Positions 1 through 6,985 of a DNA stretch of 21,440 nucleotides are shown here, piece after piece. This DNA comes from a virus. The number at the start of each line of letters is the position of its first letter. Position 1 is the stretch's first letter. Both the position numbers and the translations under genes were made by a program. Where the stretch lies: the IMG/VR virus record IMGVR_UViG_3300033148_003949, positions 1 to 21,440 of that record; one strand, written 5' to 3'. A model generated the notes under the pieces. The model saw only the letters and a program-made list of their open reading frames with translations. It was not told the origin of the DNA and searched no databases.

Positions 1-391
1 CCCCACCGGCAGTGATCTTGCCGTCCTTCAGCACCACCGAGTCGATGGTGACCCCGGACCCCGCAGTGTGCTCATAGATGGCGTCAACGGACATTCCCGT
101 GAGGAGATCCAGCATGGTGAGCTGGATGCAGTTGCGGGCGTCTGAGAGGACGTTCTTGGCACCCTCCGTGACAGCTACTATCTGAGCAACCGTGTTGCTC
201 ACTTCGTCGAACAGGTAGCGGCCATCGGCATCAGTAGTGGCTGTGTCCTCATACGTCTCAGACCCGCCATCCTGCGCGGCCTCCCAGTTCGTCGCGGTCC
301 ACCGCTCAACGGTCAGGCCGGCCTTCGCCACGCCCTTCTCGTTGACCACCTTGCCGACGAGGTCTATCTTCGAGCCTGCTGGTGCCGCCAT
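1..391 (-). CDS. Virion-associated protein with carboxypeptidase-regulatory-like N-terminal domain (partial)
   Basis: An open frame starts at ATG 391 and runs off the left edge, giving 130 residues with no stop. A strong GGGGGAG site lies 7 nt before the ATG, in nearly the same leader as the capsid gene. Residues about 8-70 (IDLVGKVVNEKGVAKAGLTV, then TTDADGRYLFDEV) read like a carboxypeptidase-regulatory or Cna-B type beta-sandwich, in which a variable strand pair is followed by a DxDGxYxF signature. Such folds are common as add-on domains of phage tail and fibre proteins. Near the edge, GVTIDSVVLKDG resembles a segment recurrent in phage fibre or head-decoration proteins. It is the last gene visible of the late operon, 19 nt after the stop of the preceding gene. 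A fibre or other surface role is inferred; the C-terminal part that would decide it is outside the window. Confidence 0.75.
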   Translation of the reverse strand, partial: MAAPAGSKIDLVGKVVNEKGVAKAGLTVERWTATNWEAAQDGGSETYEDTATTDADGRYLFDEVSNTVAQIVAVTEGAKNVLSDARNCIQLTMLDLLTGMSVDAIYEHTAGSGVTIDSVVLKDGKITAGG

Positions 392-410
392 GTCTGTCTC
401 CCCCGCGCCT

Positions 411-701
411 CTAACCCAGAACCGCCGTCACGTCCAGGTAGTCGTTCGCGTCAGTCCCGCACAGGTAGAAGCTGCTGAGCGGGTCCGAACCCGTCCCGAA
501 GTTGATTTTGTGCACATCGCCGGGGATCAGCGCATGCCCATTCGTGAGCGTCACATCGCTCTTCCCGACCACGATGCAGCCGCCTGCGGTGTTCGCCGCC
601 CGCGCCTTCACGCTGATAACGCGCACCTTGTCGCCTATGTCCTTCATCTGGACCGCGGCCGCCCCGCCTGTGGGCTGCACGGAGAACATGATCGACCTCA
701 T
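411..701 (-). CDS. Small beta-rich virion protein, 96 aa
   Basis: The 96-aa product starts at ATG 701, which shares one base with the TGA of the upstream gene (TGATG), indicating translational coupling; GGAG lies about 10 nt before it. The sequence is rich in short beta strands and small residues: CIVVGKSDVTLTNGHALIPG followed by a strand ending in FYLCGTDANDYLDVTAVLG. The pattern of a strand, 'VxLTNGxxLxPG', then an 'LYxxGTxxxDxLxV' tail recurs in small structural proteins at the end of phage head/tail operons and is thought to form a jelly-roll-like accessory domain. There is no signal peptide, membrane helix or catalytic motif. A minor tail or decoration component is the likeliest role, from context and fold style only. 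Confidence 0.72.
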   Translation of the reverse strand: MRSIMFSVQPTGGAAAVQMKDIGDKVRVISVKARAANTAGGCIVVGKSDVTLTNGHALIPGDVHKINFGTGSDPLSSFYLCGTDANDYLDVTAVLG

Positions 702-1120
702 CAGCCCAACTCCGGTATGTAGTAGCCGCCCACGGTGAGATGAACGTCGTCATCGTCGGTCTTGCCGTTTATCCACGTACCGGGGTTCACAAGCAATTGC
801 ATCCCCACAAGGGCCAGATTCGTGTTCTTGAGCAGGTTGACCGAGATGATGGTCTTGGCCACTGCCGTAGCGCCCTCCGCGGCTGCCTCGTACAACACGA
901 TTGTAGCGCCATCAACCCCAACGTCCTTATCTGTCGTGATGATGAGCATGGTCACCACGAACTGCTGGCCGGGCCTCGGAGCGAAGAAATTGTAGGCCGT
1001 GTTGATCGTGTCGAGGTACTGGTACTTCGGGTCCGAGTAGGCGTATGGGCGCGTCAGCACCTCGCCGAGTTCACTGACCTCAGCAGCCCGCTTCTGGCCC
1101 CACAGACGAAACCTGATCAT
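701..1120 (-). CDS. Beta-sandwich virion protein, 139 aa
   Basis: The 139-aa product starts at ATG 1120, three bases after the preceding TAG; the SD is weak (TAGG), so coupling to the upstream gene is likely. After a short tail (MIRFRLWGQKRAAEV) it gives alternating beta strands: a 'YQYLDTINTAYNFFAPRPGQ' segment, hydrophobic strands around residues 54-64, 'ATIVLYEAA', and a C-terminal 'HLTVGGYYIPELG'. This layout of an 'F-x-P-x-x-G-x-x-F-V-V-T' strand and a 'GYY' end resembles small structural proteins found downstream of phage tail genes. A virion or tail-tip accessory protein is inferred. No enzymatic motif is visible. Confidence 0.75.
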   Translation of the reverse strand: MIRFRLWGQKRAAEVSELGEVLTRPYAYSDPKYQYLDTINTAYNFFAPRPGQQFVVTMLIITTDKDVGVDGATIVLYEAAAEGATAVAKTIISVNLLKNTNLALVGMQLLVNPGTWINGKTDDDDVHLTVGGYYIPELG

Positions 1121-1123
1121 GGC

Positions 1124-1660
1124 CTAGTGCTCGAAGACGTGCATGGCCCCGGACAGCACGCCGGTTGCTGTGTCCCACAGGAGGGCAATAGCCTGCCCCT
1201 GCGGAATGACGATGCGGGCATCCCACGTCACGAGGCGCCCGTTGTCGGCCGGCAACGTGATGAAGTCAAGCACGCCCTCGTTGTCGAGGTCCGTGATGTC
1301 GACACCGTACTCACAGACAGCATCCGGCACGTTGGTGTTGCCGAGATACTTGTTCACCGGAGTCAGCGTCGTGCCGCCCGTCGGGCCGGAGCCGGAGACA
1401 CGGTGCACTTCGAGGATGCCCTTCACCGTAGTACCGACTTGAAGAGAGCTGACCGTAAGTATCTTCGTGCCGGTGTTCTCCAGGTAGAAGAAGTAGTCGT
1501 CGGCGCCGGTCGGGTCCACGCCGTCGAACGGCAGAGACCACGCACGCTGACTCTCCTGGTTGTGGTGCTCGGCGTGCTGAATCCCAGTTGCCACCACCAG
1601 CCCTTGCCCGTACTTGTCAACCTTCATTCCCTGTTTGGTCTGCGGATCTTCGATGTGCAT
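1124..1660 (-). CDS. Beta-sandwich virion protein, 178 aa
   Basis: Start ATG 1660 overlaps the TAA of the preceding small gene (TAATG), with GGAGAGG about 5 nt upstream. The 178-aa product has a polar N-terminus (MHIEDPQTKQGMKVDKYGQG) and then a predicted beta-sandwich: 'DDYFFYLENTGTKILTVSSL', a strand with 'ILEVHRVSG', the linker 'GGTTLTPVNKYLGN', and the end 'VIPQGQAIALLWDTATGVLS'. The 'YFFxLxNxGxKxLxVxSL ... GGTxLTPVNxxxGN ... IPxGQAIAL' order is familiar from small structural proteins in tailed-phage operons. It sits between a 60-aa predicted helical protein and a 139-aa beta protein, all in one coupled string. A tail-tip or capsid-surface role is inferred from context. Confidence 0.77.
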   Translation of the reverse strand: MHIEDPQTKQGMKVDKYGQGLVVATGIQHAEHHNQESQRAWSLPFDGVDPTGADDYFFYLENTGTKILTVSSLQVGTTVKGILEVHRVSGSGPTGGTTLTPVNKYLGNTNVPDAVCEYGVDITDLDNEGVLDFITLPADNGRLVTWDARIVIPQGQAIALLWDTATGVLSGAMHVFEH

Positions 1661-1842
1661 TATGGCCTCTCCTGCGGGTCCATATCGGTCACCTGGCTCA
1701 ACTGGAACACGATGCGCTCCAGCACGTCTATGACCCGGTCCTGCTCCTCCTGGGCAACACGAATCGCCTTGCTCGGGGTCTCACTATCAGACAGCGACCC
1801 ATCCTGCTGTATGACGTTGGCTGTGCTCTCAATATCCGGCAT
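1660..1842 (-). CDS. Small acidic helical protein, 60 aa
   Basis: The 60-aa product starts at ATG 1842, sharing its A with the TGA of the long upstream tail gene; GGTGG lies about 8 nt before. A GTG three bases upstream is a less likely start. The protein is acidic and polar. Its second half (residues about 25-54, AIRVAQEEQDRVIDVLERIV then FQLSQV) has a heptad-like hydrophobic spacing and should be a single amphipathic helix or coiled coil. It ends at a TAATG overlap with the next gene. The tight coupling on both sides and the codon bias support a real gene. The function is not recognised; a small oligomeric connector or chaperone for adjacent virion proteins is possible. Confidence 0.7.
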   Translation of the reverse strand: MPDIESTANVIQQDGSLSDSETPSKAIRVAQEEQDRVIDVLERIVFQLSQVTDMDPQERP

Positions 1843-3713
1843 CACGGTGCCACCAATATAGCCTTGAACACGCCTTCGCGCCTCTTCCCCCCCACTTCAG
1901 CGCCCTCGAAGGGCGGGATGAGCATGACCCGATGAGTCTCGGTGCCGTTGCCGTTCCTGAAGGTGAACTCGCCCAGGGTGTTGGCCTCCAGGGCCGTCCA
2001 GAGAGCGTCCTCCAGGGCACGGGCTGTCTTGTGGCGGTAGTTGCGCGTGCAGTCGATGGGTACGTAGAAGCCCTTGCGCACATCCAGGCGCTTCAGGTAC
2101 TTGAGCCTCATCCAGCGACAGTCCGGGGAAAGGGTGCTGGTACTGCCCCGTGCCGGGACAGCCTTGAACTGGATGACCTTGAACTCCAGCCCGGCATCAG
2201 AGGCGAAGGTGAACTCATGCTCCCCATCAGTGGTCGTCTTGCCGTCGGTGAGGGAGGCGTTGTCCAGGAGTGTCCAGGCGGTGGCGTAGTCCTTCCGGTA
2301 GTAGAACTGGAAGTACTCGGTGGCCGTGCAGTCCGTGACGTAGACGGCGAAGCGCGTGGCGGTCTTGTCGATGACCGAGTTATCGGCATCGAACTCGCCG
2401 GTGATGAGGCCATCTGCCGTAGCCTGGAACGGGAAGTCGGTAGTCTCAAGCGGGTTCTGGATGGTGGTCTGGAGCGGGAGGAGGTAGACTGTGTTGTTCA
2501 TGGCGCACCAGAGGCGGTACACGTCATCAGCCGTAGCGATGACGCCGGCCGTGGCTGCTGTGGCGTCCTCCCCAGCGATGTAGATGGGCCTCCAGCCCTT
2601 CCCGCTCCACTTCAGGACCGTGGAAGAGCCGATGTCCTCTGGGAGGACAGCCATGCCGAACGCGCCACCGGCAGTGAACAGGTCCTCCTCGTACTCGGCG
2701 GTCGTGGCGTCGATGATGGCGTAGATGGCGTTGATGCCCGGCAGGAGCTTGATTATGCTCCCGGTGTACTCGTTGGGCATGCCGTAGTCCCGGTCAGGCC
2801 CCACAAGGCGGTCATCGGCACTCTGGGAGAACCCGCCGTACCTGTACACGGCCAGACCCGCGGAAACGAACGCCGACTCCCGCCACACGCACGCTCCCAT
2901 GCCCGCGTAGTCGTGATACGGCCCCGGCAGTGAGGTCCTGACCCACTCAGCGTTGTCGAAGTCCAGAGCAAAGAAGCCCTCCTTGGTGCGGAGGTGGACC
3001 AGCGGGTCACCGGCATCATCGACGAACAGGAGCAGGCCGGTGAAGTAGCCGGATGGGAGCGTGGAGAGGGCGTTCAGGGCCCACGTCACCCCCTCGTCCA
3101 CCGAGTACCGAAGCTGGCCGTCGTTGTCTATGGCCATGAGCTTGCTGTCCCACTCGACGAAGTACCGTGCGGGAACAGCGGCCCCCGAGAGGGCTGTGCC
3201 GGTAGTCCAAGTGGTGCCGTCGAAACGATCGAAGTCGGTGCCGCACGCGTAGTAGAGCTTGCTCTTGTGAACGAGGGAGTCTGTAGGGAAGGTGGTCAGG
3301 GAGGCGAGTTCTGAACCCCACGAAGCAGTTGCCTCCACCCACTTCCTAGCGCTTTGCCCGAATACCGCGTACATCTCGTTGCCGTACTCACGCAGGTCTT
3401 GGCAGTCCACGCCGGTCGGGTTGCCGGCATCGGTGACCAGCGTGGAGAGGGTCATGTGCCCTTTGCGGTCCGTATCCAGATCCCCCCACCAGTACCGCTT
3501 GGCGTCATCCTTCTCGTTCATGTCGAGGATGCCGATACCCTCAGTCAGGTCTGAAATGATCCACGAGGACTCCAGGAGTTCGTCGTCCTTGGTGGTATCC
3601 CCGGTGACGCGCTTCTCCGCGAACCCGGATGCCTGGAAAGAGCGCACCGGACCGGCGGTGGGGTAGAAGTTGCCGAAGAGGCTGACCTCGTTCGTGCGAA
3701 AGACGTTTGCCAT
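1842..3713 (-). CDS. Propeller-like tail protein (tail nozzle/tubular protein B analogue), 623 aa
   Basis: The 623-aa product starts at ATG 3713, directly after the TAG of the adaptor gene, with AAGGTGG about 8 nt upstream. It has repeated short beta-strand blocks with aromatic tips: 'GNEMYAVFGQSARKW', 'SKLYYACGTDFDRFDGTTWT', 'DSKLMAIDNDGQLRYS'. At residues 204-211 the sequence SVDEGVTW matches the Asp-box/BNR consensus SxDxGxTW typical of beta-propellers. The region 430-600 looks like separate beta-sandwich domains. Position directly after a connector-like protein matches the tail tubular A/B (adaptor/nozzle) order of short-tailed phages. In such particles the nozzle closes the tail tube. 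Assignment is by context, size and fold style; no close family was recognised, and a tail-associated sialidase-like lectin role is an alternative. Confidence 0.75.
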   Translation of the reverse strand: MANVFRTNEVSLFGNFYPTAGPVRSFQASGFAEKRVTGDTTKDDELLESSWIISDLTEGIGILDMNEKDDAKRYWWGDLDTDRKGHMTLSTLVTDAGNPTGVDCQDLREYGNEMYAVFGQSARKWVEATASWGSELASLTTFPTDSLVHKSKLYYACGTDFDRFDGTTWTTGTALSGAAVPARYFVEWDSKLMAIDNDGQLRYSVDEGVTWALNALSTLPSGYFTGLLLFVDDAGDPLVHLRTKEGFFALDFDNAEWVRTSLPGPYHDYAGMGACVWRESAFVSAGLAVYRYGGFSQSADDRLVGPDRDYGMPNEYTGSIIKLLPGINAIYAIIDATTAEYEEDLFTAGGAFGMAVLPEDIGSSTVLKWSGKGWRPIYIAGEDATAATAGVIATADDVYRLWCAMNNTVYLLPLQTTIQNPLETTDFPFQATADGLITGEFDADNSVIDKTATRFAVYVTDCTATEYFQFYYRKDYATAWTLLDNASLTDGKTTTDGEHEFTFASDAGLEFKVIQFKAVPARGSTSTLSPDCRWMRLKYLKRLDVRKGFYVPIDCTRNYRHKTARALEDALWTALEANTLGEFTFRNGNGTETHRVMLIPPFEGAEVGGKRREGVFKAILVAP

Positions 3714-4526
3714 CTAGTTCGCCACCTTCTCTCCCCGGCCAGCCACGAACAGGTCCTCGCGCAGGTCGTTGGCCATGGCCTGGGCAAGCCTCATCTGGCT
3801 CTCGTGCTCCTCGAAGTCGGCGCCCTTGCCGCGTATGCGCGACTGGTGCAGGAGGGCCTTGGCCTGCTGGACGATGAACGCGGCGTTTACGTTGCAGTCG
3901 TCGGCATCCCCGGTCAGCAGGGAGGGCTCGGACTGGCCCACGAGGCGGAGGTTGCGGCCAGCAGTGAAGGTCCAGAGGCCGGGGTCAAACCAGAGCTTCG
4001 GGGTACTCCCGTGCAGTATCCGCCAGTGCATCCGGTCGACCTTGCCATCAGACACGCTGTACTCGTCTGCCGTGCCCCTCTCCTGGAATATCTCCTCGAC
4101 GTATGCAAAGCCGGTGGGGATGGTGTATTCGTAGGTGGAGGCGGCTGTCTCCAGCGTGGCATCCACCTTGTCCTCCAGCGCCTCCCCCTGCACCATGCTG
4201 ATGGCCTCGTTGATGGCCCAGATGAGTTCGGTGGGGCGGAAGTCGGGGAGGAAGTAGAAGAGGTCCTCAGCGTCGATCAGCGTGATGGCGGGGGTGATGA
4301 CGAACACCCCGGTGCCGGTCGTGAAGTCCGTAACCTCAACGTCCGTGTCGATGTTGGTGCCGGCGTAGCAGTGGCCGAACCAGTCGTTGAAGTAATCGTC
4401 CTCGTACGCGGAGAGGGCAGCAGCGGCAAACCCGGTGGTGCTGTACGTGCCGGTGGGGGTGACGTCGTGCGCCTCACCCACGGAGCGGGCAAGCCGGATG
4501 CAGAGTTGAGCCAGGGTCTGCGCCAT
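3714..4526 (-). CDS. Head-tail adaptor (connector) protein, 270 aa
   Basis: The 270-aa product starts at ATG 4526, right after the TAG of the previous gene, with GGAGGAAG about 3 nt upstream. The N-terminal 'MAQTLAQLCIRLARSVGE' is a helix of the kind that begins many phage adaptor proteins. The middle has 'FRPTELIWAINEAISMVQGE', an 'xxxLxxxINEAxxxV' helix seen in gp6-like and tail tubular A-like adaptors. The C-terminal half mixes beta strands with a long helix (AAFIVQQAKALLHQ, then ADFEEHESQMRLAQAMANDL). Such proteins form a dodecameric ring under the portal and accept the tail. The following gene is the large propeller-like tail protein, as expected. The family match is by pattern and neighbours, not by search. 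Confidence 0.72.
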   Translation of the reverse strand: MAQTLAQLCIRLARSVGEAHDVTPTGTYSTTGFAAAALSAYEDDYFNDWFGHCYAGTNIDTDVEVTDFTTGTGVFVITPAITLIDAEDLFYFLPDFRPTELIWAINEAISMVQGEALEDKVDATLETAASTYEYTIPTGFAYVEEIFQERGTADEYSVSDGKVDRMHWRILHGSTPKLWFDPGLWTFTAGRNLRLVGQSEPSLLTGDADDCNVNAAFIVQQAKALLHQSRIRGKGADFEEHESQMRLAQAMANDLREDLFVAGRGEKVAN

Positions 4527-4751
4527 CTACTTCCTCCGAAGGCCCTCGTTCACCTTCTCCCGACTGCTCATGTGGTCCGGGTGAGGATTCAGGCTCTTCC
4601 CCGTCTTCGCCCTGGCCATCGAGTAGCACATCGCTATCGCCTGATCCTGGGGCCTCCCCCCGTCCACTTCCGTGCTGATGCAGCTGCCAATCGCCTCCCT
4701 AATCTGCTCCGGGCTGCTGCTCTTCGTCAGACTGTCCACCGCTGTCGGCAT
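4527..4751 (-). CDS. Small phage protein with PQDQAIAMCYSMAR motif, 74 aa
   Basis: The 74-aa product starts at ATG 4751 and ends with TAG directly before the adaptor gene. The SD is weak (AAGGACC about 8 nt upstream), and the start lies inside the preceding gene, so translation is probably coupled. Residues about 14-50 carry 'EQIREAIGSCISTEVDGGRP' and then 'QDQAIAMCYSMARAKTG'. The 'CI...EG.PQDQAIA.C.S.A' signature is one I recognise from short phage head-module proteins and from tails of some prohead-protease fusions, where its function is unknown. The C-terminus is basic (SSREKVNEGLRRK). Codons are strongly GC at third positions, which supports coding despite a 53-bp overlap with the upstream gene. 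Confidence 0.72.
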   Translation of the reverse strand: MPTAVDSLTKSSSPEQIREAIGSCISTEVDGGRPQDQAIAMCYSMARAKTGKSLNPHPDHMSSREKVNEGLRRK

Positions 4752-4944
4752 GGCGTATGGTCCTTCCCCGCCTGCTGGCGTCGATCTGGCTGCAGATGCT
4801 CCTCACGCGATGCCCCATCGCCACTTCCGGGTTCACCACCACGTAGAACCGCGGCCGGCCGTCCCCGGTCACCTCAAGGCACTCCCCGGCCATGATGCTA
4901 GTGAGCGACATCAGCTTCAGCTGGCTGAACGATATCCTCTCCAT
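4699..4944 (-). CDS. Small protein with weak Phd/YefM antitoxin-like N-terminus, 81 aa
   Basis: The chosen start is ATG 4944, preceded by a very strong AGGAGGA about 6 nt upstream; longer in-frame starts lack such a site. It overlaps the preceding gene by 47 bp and the next by 53 bp, each in a different frame. The N-terminal 'MERISFSQLKLMSLTSIMAG' followed by 'ECLEVTGDGRPRFYVVV' has the layout of Phd/YefM antitoxin N-domains (Sx(E/Q)LK..., a 'GExLEVTxxGRP' turn, then a hydrophobic strand). This may be chance or a captured fold; no toxin partner is obvious. The remainder (GHRVRSICSQIDASRRGR then a polar acidic tail) is unlike known antitoxins. Role in the virion operon unknown; a small transcription factor or scaffold helper is conceivable. 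Confidence 0.62.
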   Translation of the reverse strand: MERISFSQLKLMSLTSIMAGECLEVTGDGRPRFYVVVNPEVAMGHRVRSICSQIDASRRGRTIRHADSGGQSDEEQQPGAD

Positions 4945-5257
4945 CGGCTTCCTCCTGTGCAGGCTCAGTGCCGTTGCCGCAGGCCAGGGCCCGGCGCTTG
5001 CGGATGGCGTTGGGGTCGTTGGGAAGCCACCTGCCCTCCCAGCGGGCGGTGGTGATGGCATCCCACTCCTCGCGGGTGTAGCCGGGGGGGCGCTTGGCGG
5101 TCATCCAGAACTCGGTGACCTGGCGCCCGCCTCTGGTTCGGGTTATGGTGCCGCCCACATGCGGGTTGGCCTCGGGCAGCACGGTATCCATGGTGGCATA
5201 CTGGTTGCCGCCGTGTCCGGGGATGTCGCCGTACTCGTCGCGGGCGTACTTGGCCAT
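4898..5257 (-). CDS. Unknown virion-operon protein, 119 aa
   Basis: The 119-aa product starts at ATG 5257, sharing one base with the TAA of the YkgJ-like gene (TAATG), with GGAGGAG inside the end of that gene as its SD. The N-terminus is polar with Gly/Asp (ARDEYGDIPGHGGNQYATMD). The middle has 'FWMTAKRPPGYTREEWDAIT' and 'RWLPNDPNAIRKRRALACGN', both aromatic- and proline-rich, and the last 25 residues are an acidic tail. No domain is recognised. There is no signal or membrane segment. It lies between the cysteine-cluster protein and two smaller overlapping genes, so these four may act together. Confidence 0.68.
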   Translation of the reverse strand: MAKYARDEYGDIPGHGGNQYATMDTVLPEANPHVGGTITRTRGGRQVTEFWMTAKRPPGYTREEWDAITTARWEGRWLPNDPNAIRKRRALACGNGTEPAQEEADGEDIVQPAEADVAH

Positions 5258-5835
5258 TACTCCTCCTCCCGTGTGAGCACGGTCAGGTCCGGCAGCAGCA
5301 CCTTGTTCTCCCCCTCCATAGCCTCCTCAATGATATGGCGGACTGCCTGGAGCGAGGGCATGCACCTGATACGCACCACCATCTGCTTCACTTCCCCCCC
5401 GTCCAGCACCATCGTCCGCCCACCCATGATCGGGAACAGGTAGCAGACATCAGGCCGGTGATCGTAGATGCTGCATGCCCCGTCCTTGAGGTAGGGGCAG
5501 CCCTCACTGGTGTCCAGCCACGGCACGCCCTCGGCGTCGATGTTGAGGGGCACCGGGTTCTCGACGTTGTCCCGGATGCGCTTGTCATCGGCCTCCTTCA
5601 CGGTCGTCCGCGGGTAGGAGCAGCACATGGTGCATCCCCCCGGCGGGCAATCCAGATCATCCAAGAGCCTCCGCACGGTGAGCGGGTTGTACTCAATCGG
5701 CAGGGGGATATTGGTCCCCCCGCCCTCACCGTAGCGCACCAGCACGTCCAGCCAGAACTCCTCGTCAGCGACAAGGTCCGTCCGCCCCTGGTACTTGGCA
5801 AACATGGCCTGCTCCGGTGCAGTCAGATCAGCCAT
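5257..5835 (-). CDS. YkgJ-family cysteine-cluster (zinc/iron-chelating) protein, 192 aa
   Basis: The 192-aa product starts at ATG 5835 with AGGAGAG about 6 nt upstream. It carries the cysteine layout of the YkgJ (putative zinc- or iron-chelating) family: C63, C68-x2-C71-C72, then C113-PYLKDGA-C121-SIYDHRPDV-C131-YLFP and C158. The 'CPYLKDGACSIYDHRPxxCxxFP' block is the family hallmark. These proteins are thought to bind a metal or iron-sulphur cluster; some cellular members have been linked to protein modification, but biochemistry is poor. The N-terminal 60 residues are extra, helical and acidic. It is embedded in the virion operon, after the decoration gene and its hairpin, and is coupled to the next gene. 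That context suggests a role in particle assembly or in modifying virion proteins, by inference only. Confidence 0.85.
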   Translation of the reverse strand: MADLTAPEQAMFAKYQGRTDLVADEEFWLDVLVRYGEGGGTNIPLPIEYNPLTVRRLLDDLDCPPGGCTMCCSYPRTTVKEADDKRIRDNVENPVPLNIDAEGVPWLDTSEGCPYLKDGACSIYDHRPDVCYLFPIMGGRTMVLDGGEVKQMVVRIRCMPSLQAVRHIIEEAMEGENKVLLPDLTVLTREEE

Positions 5836-5860
5836 CGGGCTCTCCTATTCGGTTGTGATA

Positions 5861-5884
5861 GCGGGGGGATTGCCCGCCCCCCGC
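5861..5884 (-). terminator. Strong GC hairpin between decoration gene and YkgJ-like gene
   Basis: A perfect 8-bp inverted repeat (GCGGGGGG at 5861-5868 with CCCCCCGC at 5877-5884) encloses an 8-nt loop. It lies in the 65-bp gap after the decoration protein gene. No T-run follows on the minus strand, so it is not a classical intrinsic terminator. It could attenuate transcription, stabilise the 3' end of the upstream mRNA, or be a processing site. Confidence 0.5.
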
Positions 5885-5900
5885 ATCGGGTTCGCCGGGA

Positions 5901-6935
5901 CTAGTCAGCGAATGTCCAGTCGCCGTCCGAGTGGATGACCAGCCAGTTGGTCGCATCCACCGCCCGGAGCTCAAGGATGCAGTCCAGCCCCTTGTCGTCC
6001 GTGGCCTTGTCGTGGACCCCACCGTCCGAGGGGTCGATGAGCTTGTCCGAGGTACCTGCCGCCACGATCAGCGTCTGTGTCTCGGCCAGGTGCTTGATCA
6101 GGAAGTACTTCCCCGCAGCCGCCGTCGGCAGCGTCAGGGTCGTGCTCGCAGCCGGAGACACCTCGACGTACCCCTGCTCCGCGTCTGTGAGCGTTGCAGT
6201 GGCTGTCTTGGAGGTCTTCTGCACCATCTTGACCACACCCGTGGTAAGCGTGATGCTGCCGTCCGTCAGGGTGGCATCGCCAGCGGTCAGGGTCAGGTCA
6301 CCCTTCGTGAGGACGACATCGCCCTCAGTGTTGGTGAACGTGCCCTTCAGCATGGTGATGTCGGTGCCCACGTAGAGCTTCTTGGTGATGCCCAAGCCGC
6401 CCTTCGTCTTTATCGAAGCCGTGTCGGCGTCGCTGGCATCGGTGGTGTCGGTCACGGAGAGCACGTCGCTGGCCGCCAGGGTCGTGAAGCTGCCGGCCAC
6501 GCCCGTGAGCGCGGTGTTCGGCTGCAGCAGTATCCTGTCCCGGTCCAGGTTGTACCCGACGAGCTGGCTGTAGGTGCCTCCCGCACTGGAAGAGGGCTTG
6601 CCGTCCTCACCCAGGTACAGGGCGGCGCCGAAGTAGTCGGTGGACGCCCCGAAGTGCTGCTGAGTCACCGCCCCGCCGGTGCCGACCGTCCGCGGCGCCT
6701 CAAGTTCGACGGCCAGGGCAAGCCATATCTCCTCTTCGGCTGCCCCGTCCTCGCAGGCGACTGCTTGAGCCGGCTGGGAGTCAGACTGGTCGGCGAACTG
6801 GAAGGCGCTGGTGGCGTCGGTGTTGTAGAAGCTGACGAGGTCTCCTACGACCACCGCCTCCATTACCACGCCCCTGAATCGCCCCCAACTATGGAGAACG
6901 GTCTTCTTGTTCCGGTCTGTGTATGTGAAGGCCAT
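5901..6935 (-). CDS. Capsid decoration / head-fibre protein, 344 aa
   Basis: The 344-aa product starts at ATG 6935 with AGGAGGAAGG just upstream, among the strongest SD sites in the window. Residues 1-145 resemble a capsid decoration domain (short beta strands around 'VVVGDLVSFYNTD', an 'LALAVELEA' strand, and an 'LYLGEDG' strand). Residues about 178-235 are fibre-like: 'KGGLGITKKLYVGTDI' followed by short repeats of the form GDVVLTKGDLTLTAGDATLT. Such 'GGxGIxKxLYVG' segments are typical of phage tail and head fibres. Residues 245-344 form another beta domain with 'TTLTLPTAAAGKYFLIKHL' and 'KLIDPSDGGV', also seen in fibres. It directly follows the capsid gene, separated by a hairpin. A trimeric capsid-surface fibre or decoration protein that helps adsorption is inferred. 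Confidence 0.78.
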   Translation of the reverse strand: MAFTYTDRNKKTVLHSWGRFRGVVMEAVVVGDLVSFYNTDATSAFQFADQSDSQPAQAVACEDGAAEEEIWLALAVELEAPRTVGTGGAVTQQHFGASTDYFGAALYLGEDGKPSSSAGGTYSQLVGYNLDRDRILLQPNTALTGVAGSFTTLAASDVLSVTDTTDASDADTASIKTKGGLGITKKLYVGTDITMLKGTFTNTEGDVVLTKGDLTLTAGDATLTDGSITLTTGVVKMVQKTSKTATATLTDAEQGYVEVSPAASTTLTLPTAAAGKYFLIKHLAETQTLIVAAGTSDKLIDPSDGGVHDKATDDKGLDCILELRAVDATNWLVIHSDGDWTFAD

Positions 6936-6985
6936 TGCCTTCCTCCTGCGTCTGGCGCCGAATCAAGGGCCGACGCCACGCCCCT

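Noticed and set aside
740-1861. 373-aa plus-strand open frame
   Set aside because: Opposite three coupled virion genes with good SD sites; no recognisable domain.
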